Of a stretch of 64,000 bases of DNA, positions 22,143 to 33,964 are shown piece after piece. A program made the position numbers and the translations under genes. The DNA comes from Arachis hypogaea (lineage: Eukaryota; Streptophyta; Magnoliopsida; Fabales; Fabaceae), in contig NC_092040.1 in NCBI RefSeq assembly GCF_003086295.3, positions 62,289,559 through 62,353,558 on the forward strand, given 5' to 3'. A model generated the notes under the pieces. That model was not told where the DNA came from and made no database searches. It saw only the letters and a list, made by a program, of their open reading frames with translations. The first letter of the stretch is position 1. Every line of letters starts with the position of its first letter.

Positions 22143-24297
22143 ACCTCCCCACACTTAAACAATAGCATGTCCTCATGCTAAGTTCAAGAGAAACTATAAA
22201 GAGATGAAGAGGAATGATAGAATGTATGAAATGCAACCTATGAATGCAACTAAATGCAAAATGCTTCTACCTACTTGGTTAAAAGTAAATAAATCCCTAA
22301 GAATAAATATGAACTGGATTTCACTAATTCAAATCATAAAAATGAAGTAAAAATAGACTTGTAGAAGAAAATAGCTCATGAAAGCCGGGAACAAAGAATC
22401 GAGCATCGAACCCTCACTTAGTAGTGTATATCACTCTAATCACTCAAGTGTTTTAGGTTCGATTCTCTCAATTCTCTACTAACCTTGCTTTCTAAGGCTT
22501 GCTCTTCATCTAACAATCAACATAAATTTAATGCATAAATACACATATCAAGAGGTCTTTTAAGGGTTGTAATGGGGTTAGGGTCAAGGTAGGATTGTAT
22601 TTGGCCAAGTGGACTAAAATCTGAATCCTTAATTAACTTAAACTTTCCCACCTAACTTAAACAATCCATGTAATCACAATACAACATCTAACCATCCATT
22701 AACCATGTTTTCCACATATTCATACATTCTAATTTCAAGTACAACTCATATGCATTGCTTTCACCACTTACTTTGGGGCATTTTGTCCCCTTTTATTATT
22801 TGCTCTTTTTCTTTTCTTTTTCTCCTTTTTTTTTTCAATGCATATGTTTAAAGTATTGAATGTATGAACATATTCTCAAGATTCTTTTACATTTTCAGAA
22901 AATTCTAACATACTCTATTCTCAAACCAATTGTTTCCAAACCCACTTTTCCCACACTTAATTTATGAGCACTCTCACTAGTCTAAGCTAACTAAGGATTC
23001 AAATTAAGGACATTATTGTTTTCCGCTTAGAGTTAATGATGTGCTAAAGTAAAGAACAAAGGGGTAAAATAGGCTCAAATTGGTTTGCAAAGGATAATGA
23101 AAGGTAAGGCCATGTGGGTATGTAAGCTAAGTGGAACAAAGGCCTCAATCATATAAGTGCATGCATACATCAAATTATGGAAATATAGAATTAAGCAAGA
23201 CAAAGATCACAATTTTAGAGAGAAAAATACACACTAAAACAAAATTTTTGGTTGATAAAATGCAACCAATTCAAATAGGCTAAAAAATCTCACAGGTTTT
23301 GTGTGTTCGAGTTCTAAACCATGTTCCAGTATAATATCTCTTCAAACAAGTGTAACATTAAATTTTATTCAAATTAGTGAAATTTTCTAAAAGGTTTCTT
23401 CAAAAAGAAAATATTACTTTAACCAAGTGAAAAAATATGCACAAAAATCAAACAAACATGCAAATGTAATAATGAACAAACAAATAAAATAAAATATTGG
23501 TGTTGAGTCAAGAAGTAACTAACCCATGGAGATCGGTATCGACCTCCCCACACTTAAAGATTGCACCGTCCTCAGTACATGCTGAGATGTGCAGGTGGAA
23601 GGGTTGCTCCAACTGACGCTTGTAGATTGAGGCGCCTTAGTTGGAGATCTCTTGGTTCCTTTCCTTGCTGGTGTCTTGTCAGTGGCCTTCTCTTTTCCTT
23701 TCTTGGTACCCATGCCTAAGGAAGAAGAAAAAGGAAGAGTGTGAAATATAGAAAACTAAGACCAGAAGGGAGGAAATTCCAAGTGATAAAGAATGCCAAA
23801 GAAAAGATGATAGTCCATCTACATGGTAGCTACAACATGTAAGGAAGACAACAATAAAGAGAAATTCAAAATAATTAGATGCAAGAGGGTAAAAACATGC
23901 AAATAATAGGCATGAGAGGCATAGCTCAAGCATCAAGTAATAAATGTGCCAAATTAAAGAGCACGTGTAATGATGACAATTGTGAATGATAATCCCAAAT
24001 ACATTGGGTGTGCAAGTTAAAATAGGGATGAAAATAATGTAATCCAAATGTATATGAGAGCCATAAGTAAATGTCAATTGTCAAATCTCTTCTCCGAGTA
24101 GCCACGTGCTTAAATAAAATAAGGCACTTATCCAAATAAAACTCCAACACCAATGAGAATAATGCAATGAATGAAATATGCAAATAAATGAAGTAAAATA
24201 AAATGAGAGGGAAAAAGGAGGAGAAGAAAAAAGAAAGTGAGAAAGGAGAGAGAATGAAGAAATTAGGATTAGAAAAGAGAAATTAGGAGAGAGAAGG
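22143..24297 (-). mobile_element. B internal segment 2
   Basis: A second copy of int 1, with about ten single-base differences in 2.15 kb by eye. It has the same polypurine tract at its left end, the same internal tract (23542-23558), the same deletion junction at its right end and the same 64-residue short ORF. No gag or pol. Confidence 0.85.
23519..23713 (-). CDS. Short basic ORF in B int 2, unknown
   Basis: Identical in protein sequence to the frame at 5676-5870. Identity between two copies of a recent duplication is not evidence of selection. Function unknown. Confidence 0.25.
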   Translation of the reverse strand: MGTKKGKEKATDKTPARKGTKRSPTKAPQSTSVSWSNPSTCTSQHVLRTVQSLSVGRSIPISMG

Positions 24298-25268
24298 AAG
24301 AATTTCATAAAAACAGTCGCGTTGTAGATATAGTCTCTAAACCGACAGAAATCCCTTCGTACAAACGTTTTGGTTGTCACAAGTAACAAACCCCTTTTTA
24401 AATTGATAACCTAGTATTAAACCTCGGGTCGTCTTCTCAAGGAATTGCAAGGAAGTATGTTCTTATTATTGGTTATGAGTTTGTAAATTAGGGTTTAGGA
24501 AGTAAGGTGGGAATATGTTATATGACAAGTAAAATAAAATAATAATAAAATAAACTCTTGGCAAGGTATTATAACTGGAGGTCCTATCCTTATCAATTAT
24601 GATGAAATTGAGATTTTAATCTCACTTTGTTAACCTCTAATTATGAAGGTAAATCAAGTAGATTTATTAGCTTAATCCTCAGGTCCTAGTCAATTCCGGT
24701 GGAAAGACTAGAGTTATTGAAGCAACTCCCAATTTATATCACTGCTTTATTGACAGCTTAGCGTTACCAATTACTGAACTAAAGTCAAAAGGAAGAAAAT
24801 ATCTAAATTAAAAAGCATCAATATAAATAAAGCAAAGCAAAATTAAATCTAAAAATACCTCAAATAAAATACATTCAAAGTAGTAAAATCTATCATGGAA
24901 AAGTTCATAAGCCAATTGGACAACATAAATCAAATACAAATAAAAGCATTAGAGTATCTAAAAGTAAAAGAGAAATAAAAAGTAAAAGGAATATTAAACC
25001 TGGATCGAGAGTTACTCCTAAAACTAAGAGAAATCCTAAATCCTAATCCTAAGAGAGAGAGAGGAGAGAACCTCTCTCAAAACTAAATCTAAATCATGGA
25101 AAAGTAAATTATGAAAAGCCCTCCTATGAATGGATGCATTCCCCCACTTTATAGCCTCTAATCTGTGTCCTCTAAGCCGAAAACTGGGTCAGAAACAGTC
25201 CAGAAATCACTTCCAGCGCTTTCTGGTCCGTACAGGTCGCGGAAAAGTGACGCGGCCGCATGGCTCAC
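24298..25268 (-). repeat. B LTR 3, left piece
   Basis: Starts at the same truncated point as LTR 2 and runs to ATGGCTCAC. Element D inserted there, in the palindromic GCGGCCGC-rich part. It resumes at 33474. CTCAC is duplicated on both sides of D. Confidence 0.85.
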
Positions 25269-26865
25269 TGGTGGACGAAATTGTGATCACATCAATATAG
25301 CATCAATATATTTATTGTAGGATTGTGGAACTTAGGATTTTTGGTATGAGTGGGCACAATTCCGTTCAACTGACCAGCAAGTGTACTGGGTCGTCCAAGT
25401 AATACCTTACGTGAGTAAGGGTCGAATCCACAGAGATTATTGGTTTGAAGCAATCAATATTTATTTTATTGATCTTAGTCAGGATGTTAATACGATTATT
25501 TGGATTAAAAGTGAAATTATTGGAATTGATAAAAGAGGGAACAATGTTACTTTGATTTGCAGCACTAGGAAATATGTTGGAGTTTTGGAGATGCTTTGTC
25601 CTCTGATTTCAACTCTTCCTTGAGATCTTCTTCTCACACGCAGGTTCCTTCCATGGCAAGCTCTATGTAGGGTGTCACCGTTGTCAATGGCTACTTCCCA
25701 TCCTCGCAGTGAAAACTATGCGCGCACTCTGTCACAGTACGGCTAATCACCGGTTGGTTCCTGCTCCTACTGGAATAGAATCACTCTTTTGCGTCTGTCA
25801 CTAACGCCCAGCAGGTTAAAGTTTGAAGCACGTCACAGTCATTCAATCCCGGAATCCTACTCGGAATACCACAGACAAGGTTTAGACTTTCCGGATTCTC
25901 ATGAATGCTGCCATCAATCCGGCTTATACCACGAAGATTCTGTTGGGGAATCTAAGAGATATTCATTCAATCTGGTGTAGAACGGATGTGGTTGTCAGGC
26001 ACACGTTCATGGGTTGAGGAAGGTGATGAGTGTCACGGATCATCACCTTCTCCACAGTTAAGCGCAAATAAACATCTTAGATAAGAACAAGCGTGTTTGA
26101 ATGGAAAACAAAGGAATTGTATTAAATCATCGAGACGCTGCAGAGCCCCTCACCCCCAACAATGGAGTTTAGAGACTCATGCCGTCACAAAGTATGTAAT
26201 TCAGATCTGAAAATGTCATGAGGTACAAGAAATGTCTGTAAAAGTTGTTTAAATAGTAAACTAGTACCCTAGGTTTACAGAAAATGAATAAACTAAGATA
26301 ATTGGTGCAGAAATCCACTTCTGGGGCCCACTTGGTGTGTGCTGGGGCTGAGACTAAAGCTTTCCACGTGTAGAGGCCTTTCTTGGCGTAAAACGTCAGG
26401 TTATGACGTGTTTTGGGCGTTCAACTCCGGATAATGACGTTTTTCTGGCGTTTAACTCCAGACAGCAGCATGAACTTGGCGTTTAACGCCAAGTTACGTC
26501 GTCTATCCTTGCGCAAAGTATGGACTATTATATATTGCTGGAAAGCCCTGGATGTCTACTTTCCAACGCCGTTGAGAGCGCGCCATTTGGACTCCTGTAG
26601 CTCCAGAAAATCCATTTCGAGTGCAGGGAGGTCAGGATCCAACAGCATCAGCAGTCCTTTTTCAGCCTAAGTCAGATTTTTGCTCAGCTCCCTCAATTTC
26701 AGCCAGAAAATACCTGAAATCACAGAAAAACACACAAACTCATAGTAAAGTCCAGAAATATGATTTTTGCCTAAAAACTAATATTATTTTACTAAAAACT
26801 AACTAAAACATGCTAAAATCTACATGAAATTACCCCCAAAAAGCGTATAAAATATCCGCTCATCA
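25269..26865 (-). repeat. 3' LTR of element D
   Basis: 1597 bp. It starts TGGTGGACGAAATTG and ends CCGCTCATCA on the plus strand. It holds several palindromes of the TGGCGTTTAACGCCA type near 26400-26495. Confidence 0.9.
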
Positions 26866-28802
26866 CAACACCAAACTTAAACTGTTGCTTGTCCTCAAGC
26901 AACTAGATGAATAAAATAGGTTCTAACAGAAATAAAGAAATAATAATATTCTCGAGTTTTAAATGAAGCTCAGATTCTTATTAGATGAGCGGGGCTTGTA
27001 GCTTTTTGTCTCTGAACAGTTTTGGCATCTCCCTGTATCTTTAAATTTTCAGAATGATTGGCATCCTTAGGAACTCAGAATTCAGATAGTATTGTTGATT
27101 CTCCTAGTGTAGTATGTTGATTCTTGAACACAGTCATTTTATGAGTCTTGGCTGTGGCCCTAAGCACCTTGTCTTCCAGTATTACCACCGGATACATAAA
27201 TGCCACAGACACATAACTGGGTGAACCTTTTCAGATTGTGACTCAGCTTTGCTAGAGTCCCCAGTTAGTGGTGTCCAGAGCTCTTAAGCACACTCTTTAG
27301 CTTTGGATCACGACTTTAACCACTCAGTCTCAAGCTTTTCACTTGGACCTTCATGACACAAGCACATGGTTAGGGACAGCTTGGTTTAGCCGCTTAGGCA
27401 TGGATTTTATTTCCTTGGGCCCTCCTATCCATTGATGCTCAAAGCCTTGGATCCCTTTTTTTTTTTTTACTCTTGGCTAGTGCCCATGGCTTGTGAATAT
27501 TGTGTTATTATTATTTTTTTTTTCTTTTTTTTTTTGAACTGCTTTTTCTTGCTTCAAGAATCAATTTCATGATTTTTCAGATCATCAACAATATTTTTCG
27601 TGTTCCTCATCCTTTCAGGAGCCAATATTCATCAAATTCAAAGTACAAATTATGCACTGTTCAAGCATTCATTCAGAGAACAAAAAGTATTGCCACCACA
27701 TATAATTAATTATAAATTTTATTATTAAGAACTCGAAAAATATAAATTACTTCTTTATTCTAAAAGAATCTACTACTTTATTCATGCCTAATGATGATGA
27801 GAAAAATAAATTATAGCTTAATTGGAAATAAAATCAAAATAGACATACTAATTACTACTACTACTATATAACTTCTAAGGTAAAATCCTATAATAATGCT
27901 ATCACAGAGTTAAAGCTGGAATTAGAACTTAACAACCTGTATTTTGGGAAGTGGATGTTCCTCTAGTCTGTGGGGTGCCTTCAGGAATTAATTTCTGACG
28001 CTTCAGCTCCCTTAAGTTCACATCCTTGCTCTTCCTGTTCTCTTAGGTGCCATGATCTTAATGAGTTTTAGCTCAGTGATCATGGCAAATCACACCAAAC
28101 TTAGAGGTTTGCTTGTCCTCAAGCAAAAGAAAGGAAAGGAGAGGAGTAGAAGGAAAGGCATTTTTCAAATAAAGATAAGATGAGTCGAAAAAGATATGAG
28201 AAGAAATTAAAAATATTTGAAAAAAAAAAAATTGGATTGGAAAAAGATTTATGTTTATGAATTAAGATACATTTGATATTTTTGAAAAAAAAGGATTTTA
28301 GAAATTAGGGTTCTTAGAAAACCAATTTGATTTTGATTTTGAAACATGTTTATGCAAGAAATCATGAATTGAAACATAAAAATTTAGAAAAATTATGGAG
28401 AAAAACGAATTTTTACCTCCTCCCCACCATCCTGGCGTTAAACGCCCAACTGCTGCATGGTTTGGGCGTTTAACGCCCAAATGCTGCTTCTTCTGGGCGT
28501 TCAACGCCCAGCTGATGCATCTTTCTGGCGTTTAACGCCCAGATGCTACCCTTACTGGCGTTAAACGCCCAGTGGGTGCTTCTCATGGGCGTTCAACGCC
28601 CAAATTGTTTCTTACTGGCTTTTTCACGCCAGTGAGCTTCCAATTTTCCTTGTAACTCTGTGACTTCAATCAATTGCTATTTCACCTTTTGAAGATACTC
28701 TAGCATCTACCTGTAAAACTAGATCAAATAAAATTATATTTTGTGAGTGGCTGGGTTGCCTCCCAGCAAGCGCTTCTTTAATGTCATTAGCTGGACTGAG
28801 TT
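26866..28802 (-). other. D 3' untranslated region with polypurine tract
   Basis: No gene in 1.9 kb. Starting from the LTR there is the polypurine tract (AGTTTAAGTTTGGTGTTG on the element strand, 26866-26883). Poly-T/poly-A stretches lie around 27455-27535. A palindrome array is at 28431-28633. A block with GCTTGCTGGGAGGCAACCCAG on the element strand (about 28748-28770) recurs in element G at 63417-63437. That block marks the region just after the pol stop codon in this family. Confidence 0.7.
28431..28633. repeat. Array of GGCGTTTAACGCC palindromes (D)
   Basis: Seven perfect or near-perfect palindromes, each GGGCGTT(T/A/C)AACGCCC or a close variant. They are spaced about 31 bp apart and separated by unrelated short spacers containing GCTGCAT/GCTTCT-like text. 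Confidence 0.85.
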
Positions 28803-31073
28803 TTAATCAAGTCTCAGTTTTGAGCATTCTTGCTCAAAATTGCCCTCAAGATAATGTTTGACTCTTTGTCCATTAACAATGAACTTTTTGTTAGAGTCAT
28901 TATCCTGAAGCTCTATGTATCCATATGGTGATACGTCTGTAATGACATATGGACTTCTCCACCGGGATTTTAATTTCCTAGGGAATAATCTGAGCCTATA
29001 ATTGAATAGCAGAACTTTCTGCCCCGGATCAAAGACTCTGGATGACAATTTCTTATCATGCCATCTTTTCGCTTTCTCTTTGTAAATCTTTGCATTTTCG
29101 AAAGCATTGAGTCTAAATTCCTCTAGCTCTGATTCGAGACTCTCAGCCATATTGACCTCTCTTACCAGAGAGTCAATAATATCAACACTCATGCAGTCAT
29201 TTGGGGTGTCTGGATGTTGCATGGCTTTAACAACATTCAGCCTGAACTCTTCCTCATTGACTCTCAAGGTTACTTCCCCTTTTTGGACATCAATGAGGGT
29301 TCGGCCAGTTGCTAGGAAAGGTCTTCCTAGAATGAGAGTTGCACTCTTGTGCTCCTCCATTTCCAGCACCACAAAGTCAGTAGGAAAGGCAAATGGCCCA
29401 ACCTTGACTATCATGTCCTCAATCACGCCTGATGGGTATTTAATGGAGCCATCAGCAAGTTGAAGACATATCCTGGTTGGTTTGATTTCTTCAGTTAAAC
29501 CAAGCTTTTTGATAGTAGATGCAGGCATTATGTTGATACTTGCTCCAAGATCACATAAAGCTTGCTTGGTGCAAGTGCCCTCTAATGTGCATGGTATCAT
29601 AAAGCTCCCAGGATCTGTAAGCTTCTCAGGTAAGCTTTTCAGAATGACTGCACTGCATTCTTCAGTGAGGTAAACTTTTTCAGTTTCCCTCCAATCCTTC
29701 TTATGACTTAAGATCTCTTTCATGAACTTAGCATAAGAGGGTATTTGCTCAAGTGCTTCTGCAAACGGAATCTTTATTTCAAGAGTCCTGAGGTAGTCTG
29801 CAAAGCGGGCAAATTGCTTATCCTGTTCCGCTTGGCGGAGTTTTTGAGGATAAGGCATTTTGGCTTTGTATTCCTCAACCTTAGTTGCTGCAGGTTTATT
29901 ACCTACAGAAGTGGGTTGGGAAGCCTTTTTAGAAGGGTTGTTATCAGCACTTGTATGTGACTAATTCCCCACTGGTATTTGAATGCCAGTGGTGGGAGCT
30001 GGAGTGGCGTTAGACGCCCCTTCCTTGTTTGTTACTGGCGTTTGAACGCCAGCTTTGTCCCTTTCTGGGCTCGGACTGTCTTCAGGAGGATTTTGAGTAT
30101 CCACTTGTTCATTTCTTGGTTTCCTGCTGCTTTGAAGTGAGGTATTTAATGTTTTCCCACTTCTTAATTGAACTGCTTGACATTCTTCTGTTATTTGTCT
30201 TGACAGTTGTTTTTCTGTCTGCTTTAATTGTACTTCCATGTTCCTGTTAGCCATTCTTGTTTCTTGTAACATTTCCTTGAATTCGGCTAGCTGCTGAGTT
30301 AGAAAGTCTAATTGCTGATTAAACTCATTAGCCTGATCCACTGGACTGAGTTCTGCAGTTACTGTTTTAGCTTCTTCTTTCCTGAAAGATTCATTGCTTA
30401 AGTACAGATGTTGATTTCTGGCAACTGTATCAATAAGCTCTTGAGCCTCTTCAATTGTTTTTCTCATATGTATAGATCCACCAGCTGAGTGGTCTAGAGA
30501 AATCTGAGCTTTTTCTGTAAGCCCATAGTAGAAGATGTCTAATTGCACCCATTCCGAAAACATTTCAGAGGGGCATTTTCTTAGCAACTCTCTGTATCTC
30601 TCCCATGCATCATAAAGGGATTCATTATCTCCTTGTTTGAAGCCTTGGATGCTTAGCCTTAGCTGTGTCATCCGTTTGGGAGGGAAATAGTGATTCAGGA
30701 ATTTTTCTGACAGCTGTTTCCATGTTTTTATGCTGTTCTTAGGTTGGTTGTTTAACCACCTCTTAGCTTGATCTTTTACAGCAAATGGAAACAGTAGTAA
30801 TCTGTAGACATCCTGATCCACTTCCTTATCATGTACTGTATCAGCAATTTGCAGAAATTGTGCCAGAAACTCTGTAGGTTCTTCATGTGGAAGACCAGAA
30901 TACTGACAGTTTTGCTGCACCATGATAATGAGCTGAGGATTCAGCTCAAAGCTACTAACTCCAATGGAGGGTATACAGATACTATTCCCATATGAAGCAG
31001 TAGTGGGGTTAGCATATGACCCCAGAGTCCTCTTGGACTGTTCACTCATACTTGCTTCCATTATTGAATACAA
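28803..31073 (-). pseudogene. D gag-protease-integrase C-terminus fusion frame
   Basis: One reading frame of 757 codons is broken by a single TAG (29963-29961). Codons 1-370 are Gag. Its Retrotrans_gag core spans about residues 55-200 (SGLPHEEPTEFLAQFL ... FPPKRMTQLRLSIQGFKQ), followed by a glutamine-rich helical segment. No CCHC zinc knuckle is visible. After the stop come a linker and a retropepsin-like protease with CDLGASINIMP at about codon 506 and LILGRPFLATGRTLIDV. The text then passes in frame into the integrase C-terminal domain (ENAKIYKEKAKRWHDKKL, DPGQKVLLFNYRLRLFP, LKSRWRSPYVI). The join is near 29130-29170. RT, RNase H and the DDE core are precisely absent. Genuine stop is at 28803-28805. 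Confidence 0.85.
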
Positions 31074-31876
31074 GTTGAGAATTTATAGTAATGGAATAAA
31101 TAAAAAGGGAATAAATAAAAAGAAGTTAAAAATATATATATATTAAATTTTTTTTTTTCGAAAAAAAATTGAAATTAAAATCTAGAAATTTTTTTAAAAA
31201 AATTCGAAAAAGTAGTTGGAAAATATAAAATTTTTGAAATTTGAATTTTATGATGAAAGAGAAAAACACGCAAAAGACACAAGACTTAAAATTTTTAGAT
31301 CTAATGTTCCTTATTTTCGAAAATTTTTGGAGGGAAAACACCAAGGAACACCAAACTTAAAAATTTTAAGATCAAAACACAAGAAAAACTCAAGAACACC
31401 TTGAAGATTCACAAGAACACCAAGAACAAAAGAAAGAACACCAAACTTAAAATTTTTAGAAAACTTAAAGAAAATTTTCGAAAATTATATATAAAAAAAA
31501 AGATTAACAAGAAAACACCAAACTTAAAGTTTGGCACAAGATTCAATCCAAGAAAAATTATTTTTGAAAAAGGTTCCAAAGGGTATAACCAATTATCAAG
31601 AACAACTTAAAGATCAAGGAAGAACCAAGAACACTAACACGAAATTTTCAAAGAACATATAAAACATGCAATCAACACCAAACTTAGAATAAGACACTAA
31701 ACTCACGAAAAATCAACACTTAATTAAGAAAAATAATATTTTTGAAAAGAAACTATCCTATCAAGATTTAATGACTCTATAACAATAAAATAAAAATAAA
31801 TTATTCCTAATCTAAGAATTAAAATAAACCTTCAATTGTTCAAACTCAATAATCCCCGGCAACGGCGCCAAAAACT
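31074..31876 (-). other. D leader and primer-binding region
   Basis: A-rich on the plus strand. On the element strand it contains repeated TTTAAGTTTGGTGTT motifs at 31348-31362, 31439-31455, 31513-31528 and 31675-31687, resembling the polypurine tract. The tRNA-Asp primer site TGGCGCCGTTGCCGGGGA occupies 31870-31853, six bases from the LTR. No gene. Confidence 0.7.
31853..31870 (-). promoter_or_regulatory. Primer-binding site of D (tRNA-Asp)
   Basis: The 18 nt are complementary to the plant tRNA-Asp 3' end. The spacer AGTTTT to the LTR is the same as in element G. Confidence 0.85.
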
Positions 31877-33473
31877 TGGTGGACGAAATTGTGATCACAT
31901 CAATATAGCATCAATATATTTATTGTAGGATTGTGGAACTTAGGATTTTTGGTATGAGTGGGCACAATTTCGTTCAACTGACCAGCAAGTGTACTGGGTC
32001 GTCCAAGTAATACCTTACGTGAGTAAGGGTCGAATCCACAGAGATTATTGGTTTGAAGCAATCAATATTTATTTTATTGATCTTAGTCAGGATGTTAATA
32101 GGATTATTTGGATTAAAAGTGAAATTATTGGAATTGATAAAAGAGGGAACAATGTTACTTTGATTTGCAGCACTAGGAAATATGTTGGAGTTTTGGAGAT
32201 GCTTTGTCCTCTGATTTCAACTCTTCCTTGAGATCTTCTTCTCACACGCAGGTTCCTTCCATGGCAAGCTCTATGTAGGGTGTCACCGTTGTCAATGGCT
32301 ACTTCCCATCCTCGCAGTGAAAACTATGCGCGCACTCTGTCACAGTACGGCTAATCACCGGTTGGTTCCCGCTCCTACTGGAATAGAATCACTCTTTTGC
32401 GTCTATCACTAACGCCCAGCAGGTTAAAGTTTGAAGCACGTCACAGTCATTCAATCCCGGAATCCTACTCGGAATACCACAGACAAGGTTTAGACTTTCC
32501 GGATTCTCATGAATGCTGCCATCAATCCGGCTTATACCACGAAGATTCTGTTGGGGAATCTAAGAGATATTCATTCAATCTGGTGTAGAACGGATGTGGT
32601 TGTCAGGCACACGTTCATGGGTTGAGGAAGGTGATGAGTGTCACGGATCATCACCTTCTCCACAGTTAAGCGCAAATAAACATCTTAGATAAGAACAAGC
32701 GTGTTTGAATGGAAAACAAAGGAATTGTATTAAATCATCGAGACGCTGCAGAGCCCCTCACCCCCAACAATGGAGTTTAGATACTCATGCCGTCACAAAG
32801 TATGTAATTCAGATCTGAAAATGTCATGAGGTACAAGAAATGTCTGTAAAAGTTGTTTAAATAGTAAACTAGTACCCTAGGTTTACAGAAAATGAATAAA
32901 CTAAGATAATTGGTGCAGAAATCCACTTCTGGGGCCCACTTGGTGTGTGCTGGGGCTGAGACTAAAGCTTTCCACGTGTAGAGGCCTTTCTTGGCGTAAA
33001 ACGTCAGGTTATGACGTGTTTTGGGCGTTCAACTCCGGATAATGACGTTTTTCTGGCGTTTAACTCCAGACAGCAGCATGAACTTGGCGTTTAACGCCAA
33101 GTTACGTCGTCTATCCTTGCGCAAAGTATGAACTATTATATATTGCTGGAAAGCCCTGGATGTCTACTTTCCAACGCCGTTGAGAGCGCGCCATTTGGAC
33201 TCCTGTAGCTCCAGAAAATCCATTTCGAGTGCAGGGAGGTCAGGATCCAACAGCATCAGCAGTCCTTTTTCAGCCTAAGTCAGATTTTTGCTCAGCTCCC
33301 TCAATTTCAGCCAGAAAATATCTGAAATCACAGAAAAACACACAAACTCATAGTAAAGTCCAGAAATATGATTTTTGCCTAAAAACTAATATTATTTTAC
33401 TAAAAACTAACTAAAACATGCTAAAATCTACAAGAAATTACCCCCAAAAAGCGTATAAAATATCCGCTCATCA
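31877..33473 (-). repeat. 5' LTR of element D
   Basis: 1597 bp, the same length as the 3' LTR, with about eight scattered substitutions by eye (for example AATACGATT/AATAGGATT and ATACCTGAAAT/ATATCTGAAAT). Confidence 0.9.
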
Positions 33474-33964
33474 CTCACGCGGCCGCGCGGGTTGCGTTCC
33501 TGCCAGGTCACGTGTTCGCGTCACCTGGCGTCGAGGCAGCTATGGCAAATTATATATCAAATCGAAGTCCTGGACGTTAGCTTTCCAACGCAACTGGAAC
33601 AGTGTCGTTTGGACCTCTGAAGCTAAAGTTATAGCCGTTTGAGTGCGAAGAGGTCAGGCTGGACAGTTTAGCAATTTCTCCAACTTATTGTATTCCTTCC
33701 ATTTTTGCATGCTTCCTTTCCATCCTCTGAGCCATTCCTGCCTTATAATCTCTGAAAACACTTAACACACATATCAAGGCATCTAATGGTAATAAGAGAA
33801 GATTAATAATAAGCAAATATAAGATCAAAGAAGCATGTTTTCAATCAAAGCACATAATTAGGAAGGCAAATGTAAAACATGCGAATAGTATGAATAAGTG
33901 GGTAAAGAGTTGATAAAATCCACTCAATTGAGCACAAAATAAACCATGAAATAGTGGTTTATCA
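33474..33964 (-). repeat. B LTR 3, right piece
   Basis: Resumes with CTCACGCGGCCGCGCGGG and ends GTGGTTTATCA. GATGC, the target duplication of the whole B array, follows. It is more diverged from LTR 2 than the left piece, with a small deletion around 33515-33525. Confidence 0.85.

Larger units (their letters stand above)
25269..33473 (-). mobile_element. Element D: non-autonomous gag-pro-integrase-tail retrotransposon
   Basis: Complete 8205-bp insertion on the minus strand, flanked by CTCAC (25264-25268 and 33474-33478). It has two 1597-bp LTRs, a tRNA-Asp primer site, a polypurine tract and one long frame encoding Gag, protease and an integrase C-terminal piece. RT, RNase H and the integrase core are absent. 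Near-identical LTRs (about eight substitutions by eye) mean it moved recently, so it was presumably mobilised in trans. Confidence 0.9.
2804..33964 (-). mobile_element. Element B: tandem LTR-int-LTR-int-LTR array
   Basis: Three minus-strand LTRs (2804-4301; 6455-6686 plus 20895-22142; 24298-25268 plus 33474-33964) alternate with two near-identical internal segments (4302-6454 and 22143-24297). The whole array is flanked by the duplication GATGC (2799-2803 and 33965-33969), so it occupies one original insertion site. Both internal segments join the next LTR at the same aberrant point. There the primer-binding site and about 27 bp of the LTR end are missing. This fits unequal recombination between LTRs of two copies of an already deleted element. 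Elements C and D inserted later. Confidence 0.85.

Noticed and set aside
25381..26806. Short plus-strand frames repeated at 31989-33414
   Set aside because: They are duplicated only because they lie in the two LTRs of element D, on the non-coding strand.
28431..28633. Regular palindromes with variable spacers look like a CRISPR array
   Set aside because: The repeats are short inexact palindromes in a plant retroelement, occur also inside coding sequence and LTRs, and there are no cas genes.
31853..31870. Text identical to a tRNA-Asp 3' end on the plus strand
   Set aside because: Only 18 nt match, next to an LTR. It is the primer-binding site of a minus-strand element, not a tRNA gene.
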